DNA from: Akkermansia sp.
Lineage (GTDB): Bacteria; Verrucomicrobiota; Verrucomicrobiia; Verrucomicrobiales; Akkermansiaceae
Assembly: GCA_017628435.1 (NCBI GenBank)
Contig: JAGBZE010000232.1
Span: forward strand, 1-18,708
Direction of reading: 5' to 3'
Length of the DNA stretch: 18,708 nt
Shown here: piece after piece, positions 1 through 6,694 of the stretch
How positions within the stretch are numbered: the stretch's first letter is position 1
Layout: each line of letters opens with the position of its first letter
Notes under the pieces: model-generated
Database searches by the model: none
The model's input: only the letters and a program-made list of their open reading frames with translations
Told to the model about the DNA's origin: nothing
Translations under genes and position numbers: made by a program

Positions 1-10
1 ACATGCAAAG

Positions 11-32
11 CCCCCTGATTTGCATCAGGGGG
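11..32. terminator. Hairpin, probable terminator of a gene left of the window
   Basis: An 8-bp perfect stem, CCCCCTGA (11-18) with TCAGGGGG (25-32), encloses a 6-nt loop. There is no long T-run on either side (short CTTTGC on the minus side, ATCTATTT on the plus side), so the direction is uncertain. It probably ends a gene lying outside the window. Confidence 0.5.
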
Positions 33-120
33 ATCTATTTGCCAAAAACAGCTGGTGATTTTCGCTATCCTTTGATATAGGTACGCTCTACTTTAGGATG
101 TTTACCTATTTTGGACAGCT

Positions 121-174
121 ATGCGTCTGAGCGGCAAAGATTATAAAATTCTTTGCGTCTCAGCGGTAAAGATT
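121..174. repeat. Imperfect 22-bp direct repeat pair
   Basis: Positions 121-142 and 153-174 match at 19 of 22 bases (core GCGTCTSAGCGGYAAAGATT) with a 32-bp period. The motif resembles the GCGTCT...GCGGTAAA type of intergenic sequence met in many bacterial genomes. No coding frame crosses it, and its function is unknown. Confidence 0.6.
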
Positions 175-201
175 CTGGCCGGAGATACAAAAAAAGCGGG
201 T

Positions 202-773
202 CTGTTTCAAATCTCTCCAGAACCAGCTAACATGAAAGGGACAAAGATAACGCATTGGCATAATCAGTGGACATTCTGTTTTGCAGCTCGGTAAATCCGA
301 GTTTGGCGAGCCAAAGTCGAGCGGAATTTTTAAGCCCACAAAGTGGGCGACATATCAATATCGAGTAGTGAAGCTGCGTTAGCAGCGGAACCACTCGCAA
401 TGGCATATAAAAGAAATGGGAACCCGTGATAACGGGTGACAGCCTGCCACGGCGTCTTGTCTCGGCGTAGGTTTACCGGAGACGGAAGGGCGCGAGCCCG
501 GAGACGGGAAATCGTTGCTCATCAATATTGCCAGGGCTTCTGCCACCCGTTCCACGGGTTCCAAATTATTTTTTGTTCGTACGAGGGGTTTCGCTCGCCC
601 CGCTAAAGCGTGGCGGCTCCACCCCGTCGCTATTGATATGTCACCCGCCAAGGCGGGTTCTGAATTCCGCTCGCCTATGTCTCGCCAACGCTTCGCCAAT
701 TGCCGATTTGTCTATGATTGCCTTATTATGCCAACGCATAATTTGTTGCGAGGAGCAGCAAATCTGAAACAGG
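202..773. repeat. Composite palindromic intergenic element 1 (degenerate)
   Basis: This gene-free stretch is a long, imperfect inverted repeat whose arms are built from small hairpins. Left arm: an outer block TTGGCATAAT (255-264), a GAGCGGAAT block (319-327), hairpin B (334-339 with 343-348, loop AAA), GACATATCAATA (349-360), nested hairpin C (362-369 with 390-397; inner 373-377 with 382-386, loop GTTA) and hairpin D (423-427 with 432-436). Right arm, in mirror order: D' (546-550 with 554-558), C' (about 585-625, several mismatches), B' (643-648 with 653-658), TATTGATATGTC (631-642, exact complement of 349-360), the complement of GAGCGGAAT (664-672) and ATTATGCCAA (725-734). The centre (441-540) holds two copies of CCGGAGACGG (476-485, 498-507) around a small GGGC-GCGA-GCCC hairpin. 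Module order and junctions match the element at 6695-6995. It may be a MITE/REP-like element or a structured RNA. Short open frames here are not convincing genes. Confidence 0.75.
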
Positions 774-779
774 GCCAAA

Positions 780-809
780 AAAGCCCCTGCCGTGGTGGGC
801 AGGGGCTTT
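780..809 (-). terminator. Intrinsic terminator of the transporter-kinase-regulator-porin operon
   Basis: A perfect 12-bp stem (780-791 with 798-809) carries a 6-nt loop, and on the minus strand it runs into a T-tract (complement of the A-run ending at 782). It lies 24 nt past the porin stop codon and would end the whole operon. Confidence 0.9.
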
Positions 810-833
810 GGAGAATAGATACGCAGCAGCGCT

Positions 834-2114
834 TTAGAAGTTGCAGCGCACGGCGGCGGAATATTCCCAGCCGTTGTAGTAGTCCTTGCCGTCCTTGCGG
901 GCGGTGGTGTACTCTGCGCCGAACATAAGCTTGGCGGCATCCTTATACTTGGAGGAGGCGTACAGGTTCACGCCGAAGTAGAAGGCGTGCAGGCTGTCCA
1001 CCCAGGAGGCGCTGGTGGTCTGCGTGCAGATGTAGCGGTCTGCGCCGAGCTTGCAGGCACCGTTGCCGGTCATGCCGTTGTAGCGGAAGACGAGGTCCAC
1101 ATTCGGGTGCACGGCGTACACCGGCTGCAGCTGAATGCCGATGTTGTTGGTGCCGTTGCCGTCCTGCTGCTCAAAGGCAGCCACAGCATTGGTGGTGAAG
1201 GTCAGCTTATTGTGCTTGATTTCATAGCCCAGGGAAATGGCGTCCTTGAAGTCGATGCCGTAGTTGTTGGCACCGGGCTTGCGGCGGCCATGGTAGGCGT
1301 TGTTGAAGTCATGCACGTATTCACCGGAGATGGCGTGGTAGCCGCTTTCGGAGACATTGAACTTGTGCGTACCACCGATGATGGCGAAGCACTTGTCCTC
1401 CCAGCCGAATTCACCCTCAAAGCCCTCACCACGCGTGTAATGATCACTGTGGCTGGGGCTGCAGGTAGCGCAGGCGCGGTCATTGGCCATGACCTGCACA
1501 TAGAGGATATTCCTCTTATCCGGGGAAGTATAGTTCACCTCCACACCCCAGTTGGTATCCAGCGCAAACTGATTGGCCACAGAGGAACGCTCAATGCAGG
1601 GCATGCTGGCGTTGGACATGCGGAAATCAGATGTGAAGCTGGGGGCAAACTTACCGGCGCGGACGGTGAGCCCCTTCACGGCGTCGATATTCTGCTTCAG
1701 CCAGATATCATAGAAGCCGGTGTAGCTGTAGTTCTTCTTAGTACGGCCGCCCGCATATGTATCGCGAACGGGGAGCCCGCCGATACGCACATAGGTGTGG
1801 AACTGCGTGCCGGTGCGCATGAATACATTGGCACCAATCCAGTTGCGGCGGAACTCATCGTTGTACGGGGTAGCACCCTTCTTGAGGTGCAGGCCGTTGC
1901 TGCCATTGGGCTGCACGCTGGCCATCTGCCACTGCTGGCGGGTGGTCAGGGCCACCTTGGTCACAAAGGTATCCTTGTTCTCATACACCACGAGAGCGTT
2001 CTTCACCGCCTCCACCCAATCCTTGGGCTGGGGCTTGCTGGTCAGCAAAGCATCTGCGCTGCCGGCAAAAGCACAACCGGCGGCTGCAAGAGAAAAAAGC
2101 AAAGCCTGTTTCAT
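834..2114 (-). CDS. Outer-membrane beta-barrel porin, OprP/O-like
   Basis: This 426-residue protein should form a channel in the outer membrane. It begins with a clear Sec signal peptide (charged KQ, hydrophobic stretch, probable cleavage after GSADA near residue 22). The rest is rich in alternating polar and aromatic segments typical of beta strands, and it ends in Phe, the usual C-terminal signal for BAM-mediated insertion. Segments such as EFRRNWIGANVFMRTG and LTVRAGKFAPSF resemble the phosphate-selective porin O/P type of barrel. The family assignment is by appearance only. Several cysteines (for example CATC) are unusual for a barrel. The ATG lies 5 nt past the response-regulator stop with no Shine-Dalgarno motif, suggesting translational coupling. 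As the last gene of the transporter operon it probably admits the same solute that the inner-membrane carrier imports; the substrate is unknown. Confidence 0.8.
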   Translation of the reverse strand: MKQALLFSLAAAGCAFAGSADALLTSKPQPKDWVEAVKNALVVYENKDTFVTKVALTTRQQWQMASVQPNGSNGLHLKKGATPYNDEFRRNWIGANVFMRTGTQFHTYVRIGGLPVRDTYAGGRTKKNYSYTGFYDIWLKQNIDAVKGLTVRAGKFAPSFTSDFRMSNASMPCIERSSVANQFALDTNWGVEVNYTSPDKRNILYVQVMANDRACATCSPSHSDHYTRGEGFEGEFGWEDKCFAIIGGTHKFNVSESGYHAISGEYVHDFNNAYHGRRKPGANNYGIDFKDAISLGYEIKHNKLTFTTNAVAAFEQQDGNGTNNIGIQLQPVYAVHPNVDLVFRYNGMTGNGACKLGADRYICTQTTSASWVDSLHAFYFGVNLYASSKYKDAAKLMFGAEYTTARKDGKDYYNGWEYSAAVRCNF

Positions 2115-2119
2115 GGTAC

Positions 2120-2593
2120 TTAGCGCAGCTTGGAGAACAGGGTGGTGGTATCCAGCACCGGCATGTACTCCTTGTGGTCCAGACCGGCATCCAGCACATA
2201 GAGGGTGAGCAGACGCTTCACCACAGCCAGCAGCTTCTCCGGCTGCCAGGGCTTCTCGATGTAGTTGTCGATGTGGCCGTCGTTAATGGCGTTGATGGTA
2301 TCGGCATGCGTAGCCTGGCCGGTCAGCAGCACCTTGCGGGTCTTGGCAAAGCGGCGGTCGGCAGCAATCTTGCCCAGCAGCTCGGTGCCGGTCTCACCGG
2401 GCATCACCTGGTCAGAGATAACCAGAGCCACGTGGTCGCCGTCTTCATCAATCTGGTCAATGAGCTGCATGCAGTCTGCCACGCTGGAAGCCTCTTCCAG
2501 GCGCACGTGGGAGGTCAGCGGACGCAGGTCGCGCATTACGGAATCCAGCACTTCCTGCTGGTCATCTACACAAATGATATTAATTGTTTCCAT
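2120..2593 (-). CDS. Single-domain response regulator (CheY-like receiver)
   Basis: This 157-residue protein is a receiver domain with all the key residues: acidic pair D10-D11, phospho-acceptor D61 (in VISDQVMPG), T91 (LLTGQA) and K114 (IEKPW). The receiver fold occupies about residues 1-125. The remaining 30 or so residues carry no recognisable DNA-binding, HD or GGDEF output domain, so output must be by protein contact or phosphotransfer. The start codon overlaps the last 14 nt of the histidine-kinase gene, which is almost certainly its phosphodonor. No Shine-Dalgarno motif precedes it, so translation is likely coupled. The porin gene follows after 5 nt. Known of the family: such stand-alone receivers work in chemotaxis-like or phosphorelay roles. 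Its target here is unknown. Confidence 0.9.
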   Translation of the reverse strand: METINIICVDDQQEVLDSVMRDLRPLTSHVRLEEASSVADCMQLIDQIDEDGDHVALVISDQVMPGETGTELLGKIAADRRFAKTRKVLLTGQATHADTINAINDGHIDNYIEKPWQPEKLLAVVKRLLTLYVLDAGLDHKEYMPVLDTTTLFSKLR

Positions 2594-4010
2594 TTATTTG
2601 AGAGGTTGGTATGTTAACAGTGAATGAGGTTTCCCGGTCATTGCTGCGCACTTCGATGGTGCCGTTGTAGCTGTCGACCACACGGCGCACAATGGCCAGG
2701 CCAAGACCAAGCCCGAAATCCAGGCCCAGTTTCTTGGTAGTGAAATTAGGGTTGAAAATCTTATTCAGGTTTTCTTCGTCAATCGCGGGACCATTATTGG
2801 CAATGGTCACGGAAATATACTCCGTGGGCAGGAGCTGCACGCCCTGCACATGGCAGCATTCGCCGGTGATGGTGATGGCAGGGGCTTCGGTGCCGCCCTG
2901 CTCCATGGCATCACAGGCATTCTTGATGATATTGCTCCACACCTGCACCAGCTCAGTGACATCGGCGTTGATACCGGGCATGGTTGAGAAATGCGTGGTG
3001 ACCGAGACTCGCTTCAGCTTGTTGTGCAGCAGGTTCAGAGCATCATTCACGCTCTGTTCCACACTCACCCCAGGCTCGCGCGTGCTGTTGCCGCCGCCCA
3101 GCAGCTTGACCGCACGCACAATGCCCGTGGCCAGCTTGGAGGCCATGCGCATATCCCGCAGGTCATGCCCCAGTTCCCAGAATCGGTAGTTCTTCGCCAG
3201 ATTGCGAATAAAGCGGCCGGAAAGCTTCACGCCATCCTCCGTGTTGGGGAAGATGTGCGCCAGCACCTTGGCTGCCTCCTGCGGCAGCTTCAGCTCGCGC
3301 TCGTAATAACGCGCAGCAGAGCGGAGCTCCTGCGCCGAGATGAAGGAGTTATCCTCGAATCCGTAGGTGAAGAGCAAGGCGTTGTTCTTGTCTTCGTCCT
3401 CCAGATATTCCTGCAGGCTGTCGGCCACAAACTCCGTGCGGCGGGAGATAACCCCCACAGCGTTGTTGAGCTCGTGCGCAATGCCGGCAGAAAGCTGGGC
3501 AAGCGTGCTGGCCATTTCAGCGCGCTGAAGCACGCGCAGTGCCTCCTCCTTCTCAGAGGTCTTGGTGAAGATGCGGGAGTTTCGGGCGGCCAGTTCATGC
3601 ACCAGCACCGGGATGAACTGGCGCTCGAAACATCCGTATGTCTCCGGCTCCACCACCTCCGTGGTATCATCCACATAGGTCACCACGGAGTCTTCCAGCG
3701 CTACAATGTAGTTGGAGCTGTGGTAGGAGCGGGAGAAAAATGCCTGCACGCAGACGTAGGAACCTTCCTCTGCGCGGAATACCTCATAGCCGCGGGTGTT
3801 GCTCTCCACCGGCAGGTCGACCCCATCATAGGAATCGGCCCGGCGGAAGGCAGCAAAGCACCCTTTCTGCACGTAGTACACGCGGTGGCACTCCTCGCCC
3901 TGCCCCACCAGCTGCTCGCCTTCGGCAAGCTCGATGGTGCGGCCGGGGTCGCTGAAGTACACAGCATTGATGCGCTTCAGGGGTTCAATAATCTGTTCAG
4001 GCAGGAGCAT
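2580..4010 (-). CDS. Soluble sensor histidine kinase with Crp-like N-terminal domain
   Basis: This 476-residue kinase should autophosphorylate and pass phosphate to the overlapping response regulator. Residues 1-120 look like a cyclic-nucleotide-binding (Crp/cNMP) beta-roll, with GEQLVGQGEECHRVYYVQKG at about 31-50, but the usual phosphate-binding cassette with its Arg is not recognisable, so the ligand may not be a cyclic nucleotide. A helical linker leads to the H-box AGIAHELNN with phospho-acceptor H179. The N-box NIIKNACDA is at 360-368, a G1-like NNGPAI at 405-410, an F-box-like IFNPNFTTKK at 418-427 and the G2 box GLGLGLAI at 433-440. No transmembrane segment is seen, so it is cytosolic. 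About 180 residues separate H-box and N-box, longer than usual, implying an extra helical insertion. The gene starts 24 nt after the transporter stop in the same operon, so transporter or cytoplasmic metabolic state is a plausible input. Confidence 0.9.
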   Translation of the reverse strand: MLLPEQIIEPLKRINAVYFSDPGRTIELAEGEQLVGQGEECHRVYYVQKGCFAAFRRADSYDGVDLPVESNTRGYEVFRAEEGSYVCVQAFFSRSYHSSNYIVALEDSVVTYVDDTTEVVEPETYGCFERQFIPVLVHELAARNSRIFTKTSEKEEALRVLQRAEMASTLAQLSAGIAHELNNAVGVISRRTEFVADSLQEYLEDEDKNNALLFTYGFEDNSFISAQELRSAARYYERELKLPQEAAKVLAHIFPNTEDGVKLSGRFIRNLAKNYRFWELGHDLRDMRMASKLATGIVRAVKLLGGGNSTREPGVSVEQSVNDALNLLHNKLKRVSVTTHFSTMPGINADVTELVQVWSNIIKNACDAMEQGGTEAPAITITGECCHVQGVQLLPTEYISVTIANNGPAIDEENLNKIFNPNFTTKKLGLDFGLGLGLAIVRRVVDSYNGTIEVRSNDRETSFTVNIPTSQINGNN

Positions 4011-4034
4011 TATATCTCATTGACGAATTTTTTA

Positions 4035-5738
4035 TCAGCCGAAGAAGCCGACAGCACCCAGCAGGTACATGAGGCCGATGGACAGAGCCAGGCCAATCAG
4101 GCACAGGATGGTACCGGAAATAGCCATGCCCTTCTGCTCGATGTGACCCGTGGCATAAGCCATGGCGTTGGGAGGCGTGGAAATCGGCAGGGCCATACCC
4201 AGGGAGGAGGCAAAGGCGATGGTCACCAGCAGGCCGATGGCACCGGGAGCATCCATGGAACCGCCAGCCACCATACCGGCAGCCACAGAGGCCATGATGG
4301 GCATGAGCAGAGCGGCGGTAGCCGTGTGGCTCATGAAGGTAGCCATGAAGAGGCAGATAAGGCTGGAGCCGACGATGAGGGCCAGGCTGTCCCATTCAGC
4401 GAAGGGAATGGAGTTGATGAGGTCATTGGCCAGCTTGGTCTCACCCAGGGCAACACCCAGAGCGAAGCCACCGGCTACCAGCCAGAGCACGTCCCAGCTC
4501 ATGGCACGCAGGTCCTTGGCGGTGATAACGCCGGTCACGGAGAACACAGCGATGGGGATGATGGCTACGCTGTTGGCGTCCAGGCCATGGTACTGCTTGG
4601 GCACCACCCACAGAAGGATGGTCACGATGAAGGTGATGTACACCACCCAGGCCTTGGGCGTGGTCATGAACTTGCCCTTCATCTCCTTGGCAAGGTCCAG
4701 GGACTTCTGGTCAATCGGGAACATCTTGATGAGGATGACCCAGCCGATGAGCAGCATGATGATAACGAAAGGAATACCGAACATCATCCAGTCACCGAAG
4801 GTCACGTTCCAGCCATTCTCCTGCATGAACTTAAGAGCAATGGCGTTGGGGGGCGTACCAATGGGGGTACCGATACCACCCACGTTGGCGCCAATCGGAA
4901 TGCAGAGGGCGAAGGCAGCGCGGCCGCGGTCCTCCGGCTTGAACAGAGCAAGCACCGGGGTGAGCAGAGCCAGCATCATGGCAGCGGTGGCGGTATTGCT
5001 CATGAACATGGAGAACAGAGCCGTCACGCTCATGAGACCCAGCAGCACATACTTCGGGTTGGTGCCGAAGGGCTTGAGCAGCACGCGGGCCAGGTTGATA
5101 TCCAGGCGGAACTTGGTGGCGGCATCTGCCAGGAAGAAACCACCAAGGAACAGGATGATGATGGGGTCTGCAAAGGTAGCGAAGATGCTCTTCTGCTGGG
5201 TCAGGTTGGTCAGATCCAGCTTGGAGATGCGGGCGCTCACCTCGCCCTCGTACAGGCGACCGGCAGCTTCCTTCAGCGCAGTGGCGGCGGCGGCATCAGC
5301 CTTGCCACTTACCACGGGCTTGAGGATGGCGGTGTTGATGGTGCTGCGCACCACATCCGGGGTGAGGTTGGAGGCCTTCTTAAGGGACTCAGACACGCTG
5401 GCCTGAGTAGCCTTAACCACCTCGGCATCAGCAGCGGGGCCGTAGGCATCTGCCACGATGGCGTTCACGGCCGGAGCATCAAACTTGTCGACCTTGAGGA
5501 AATTGAGGGACGTGTTCGAGGTACCCAGCAGAGCCAGGGTGATAACGAGCACGGATGTGGTCCAGATCGGAATGACTTCCAGAATCCACATCAGAGCGGC
5601 AAACACGAAGAGCGCAATCACGCGCGTCTGAATCGGGTTCACCGGCAGGCCCCATTCTTCAAAGGGCATGAACAGCATGCTGCCGCTAATCAGCAGCACA
5701 ACCAGCAACTTAATGAGTGTTTTTGTTACCTGAGACAT
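4035..5738 (-). CDS. DASS/SLC13-family sodium:anion symporter
   Basis: This 567-residue inner-membrane carrier has the two inverted-repeat signatures of the divalent anion:Na+ symporter family: SNTATAAM (247-254) with IGTPPNAIAL (293-302), and SHTATAAL (470-477) with ISTPPNAMAY (519-528). In the family these re-entrant tips bind Na+ and the substrate, usually a C4-dicarboxylate, citrate or sulfate; the exact anion cannot be read here. The second motif has His in place of the common Asn. An Ala-rich, hydrophilic insert of about 100 residues (about 78-185) lies between the early helices and the first signature. I chose the ATG at 5738. An in-frame ATG at 5861 would place the start inside the promoter's -35 box and add a non-hydrophobic stretch. 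It is first in an operon with a histidine kinase, receiver and porin. Confidence 0.9.
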   Translation of the reverse strand: MSQVTKTLIKLLVVLLISGSMLFMPFEEWGLPVNPIQTRVIALFVFAALMWILEVIPIWTTSVLVITLALLGTSNTSLNFLKVDKFDAPAVNAIVADAYGPAADAEVVKATQASVSESLKKASNLTPDVVRSTINTAILKPVVSGKADAAAATALKEAAGRLYEGEVSARISKLDLTNLTQQKSIFATFADPIIILFLGGFFLADAATKFRLDINLARVLLKPFGTNPKYVLLGLMSVTALFSMFMSNTATAAMMLALLTPVLALFKPEDRGRAAFALCIPIGANVGGIGTPIGTPPNAIALKFMQENGWNVTFGDWMMFGIPFVIIMLLIGWVILIKMFPIDQKSLDLAKEMKGKFMTTPKAWVVYITFIVTILLWVVPKQYHGLDANSVAIIPIAVFSVTGVITAKDLRAMSWDVLWLVAGGFALGVALGETKLANDLINSIPFAEWDSLALIVGSSLICLFMATFMSHTATAALLMPIMASVAAGMVAGGSMDAPGAIGLLVTIAFASSLGMALPISTPPNAMAYATGHIEQKGMAISGTILCLIGLALSIGLMYLLGAVGFFG

Positions 5739-5826
5739 AATTGATTGGAATTGTGTTCTCAGCACAGGTCGGGCGTGCAGGTACACGCCACCTCGCGCGC
5801 GAGCGTGCAAGAACGGGCTTGTGCTA
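5739..5826 (-). promoter_or_regulatory. Structured 5' leader of the transporter operon
   Basis: About 88 nt separate the predicted transcription start from the ATG, unlike the nearby genes, which have almost no leader. The leader contains a perfect 12-bp palindrome CTCGCGCGCGAG (5792-5803) and a 6-bp hairpin, GGCGTG (5772-5777) with CACGCC (5784-5789). No known riboswitch is recognised and no Shine-Dalgarno motif precedes the ATG. It could be an operator or a control leader. Confidence 0.35.
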
Positions 5827-5832
5827 CCCAGA

Positions 5833-5861
5833 ACTTTACTACAATCCGCCGCTATTGGCAA
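5833..5861 (-). promoter_or_regulatory. Predicted promoter of the transporter operon
   Basis: On the minus strand TTGCCA (5856-5861) is followed after 17 bp by TAAAGT (5833-5838), a sigma-70-like pair. Transcription would begin near 5826, about 88 nt before the ATG at 5738. Confidence 0.55.
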
Positions 5862-5934
5862 GTTTTACTTGATAGAAAAACCCGCAATACCGCAGAAAAC
5901 AAAGCCTGGGCAGCCCATTACCAACGGCCCGGAA

Positions 5935-6543
5935 TCACTTCTTCGGGGCCGGCCAGCCGATACACTGGTGCACAACGACAAGATGATTCTCCGGCAAGCC
6001 GATACCTGCCTTCAGCGCATCCTTGTCAATCATGGCACGCACCACAGTGGAAAGCCCACGGGAGGTGCAGTAAAGATACACATTCTGGTAGGCAGAGCCC
6101 ACGTGATTCTCACCGCCTCGGTCATCCAGGCAGGTATAGAGCAGATGCAGCGGGGCATTCTTCACGAAATCCTGTCGCTCGCAGAGCGGGATGAGGTTCT
6201 TATCATTCACCTTCACCAGTTTGTGCCCCGGGCCATCGTACTCCCAGGTCCCCGTGGGCGTGAGCACAAAGAGCTGCATATTCTGCAGTCCGCGCGAGGT
6301 AGGCACCGTGCGCTTGCCATAAGAATTCACCCCCCAGGCCACCCAGAGAATATCCGCAAGCGTCTGGTCATCAATAGCGCGCGTGGTATCATAATCGCGG
6401 GCCGAATGGCGCTGCGCAATAGCCTCCAGCAACGGCATACCACCCGTCATCACCGGTGCCGGCAGCGGCTTTTCTTCCCCTGCTCCCCAGCCCGGAAGCA
6501 CCACCCCGGCCAACATACATAAACTTAATAAACGACGAAACAT
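5935..6543 (-). CDS. Exported SagB-type nitroreductase-family flavoprotein
   Basis: This 202-residue protein belongs to the nitroreductase-like FMN family, nearest the SagB-type oxidoreductase branch. Visible landmarks are LLEAIAQRHSARDY (about 38-51; RHSxR is the typical FMN-phosphate contact), PTSRGLQNMQLFVL (81-94), GSAYQNVYLYCTSRGLST (149-166) and a closing GIGLPENHLVVV...IGWP (180-198). Its length suits the fold. It begins with a hydrophobic signal sequence, MFRRLLSLCML..., with probable cleavage near GWGA (about 21). The paired Arg could indicate Tat export, which suits a cofactor-loaded enzyme, but the motif is weak. I prefer the ATG at 6543 over the one at 6552, because the latter lies inside the -10 box and the former sits exactly at the predicted transcript start. 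It is transcribed separately from the transporter. The substrate is unknown. Confidence 0.85.
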   Translation of the reverse strand: MFRRLLSLCMLAGVVLPGWGAGEEKPLPAPVMTGGMPLLEAIAQRHSARDYDTTRAIDDQTLADILWVAWGVNSYGKRTVPTSRGLQNMQLFVLTPTGTWEYDGPGHKLVKVNDKNLIPLCERQDFVKNAPLHLLYTCLDDRGGENHVGSAYQNVYLYCTSRGLSTVVRAMIDKDALKAGIGLPENHLVVVHQCIGWPAPKK

Positions 6544-6550
6544 ATCCTGC

Positions 6551-6578
6551 ATTCTAGCAGGAATTTCTCACCCTGCAA
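6551..6578 (-). promoter_or_regulatory. Leaderless-type promoter of the nitroreductase gene
   Basis: On the minus strand TTGCAG (6573-6578), a 16-bp spacer, then TAGAAT (6551-6556). The -10 box ends 7 nt before the ATG at 6543, so the transcript would start at or beside the start codon. Confidence 0.6.
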
Positions 6579-6694
6579 GTAAATTCAGAGAGCGGTAACC
6601 TTCTAAATCGCACGGTGTCCCAGAAACTTCACAATTGACTGCATTATCAACACCGTTGGAGCCTGCCCCCCTCTTTATCCGCTATAGATGGCAA
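6579..6694. other. Gene-free spacer between nitroreductase promoter and composite element 2
   Basis: No credible reading frame. It has a 7-bp inverted repeat, ACGGTGT (6612-6618) with ACACCGT (6650-6656). GCCTGCCCC (6661-6669) is an exact complement of GGGGCAGGC (6700-6708) at the edge of the neighbouring element, and the intervening CTCTTTATCCGCTATAG resembles the stretch near its B' module. It may be the remnant of another copy. Confidence 0.45.

Noticed and set aside
379..940. Short open frames on both strands inside the left intergenic region
   Set aside because: They run through the hairpin array and the terminator, overlap the porin end, and encode low-quality Arg/Pro/Ser-rich sequence with no family resemblance.
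2991..5744. A 917-codon open frame on the plus strand opposite the transporter and kinase genes
   Set aside because: It is antisense to two well-recognised genes; its His-, Gly- and Gln-rich product matches no family and arises from the codon bias of the minus-strand genes.
5739..5861. Longer transporter start at the ATG ending at 5861
   Set aside because: That ATG overlaps the -35 box of the best promoter, and the added 41 residues are not hydrophobic or family-like.
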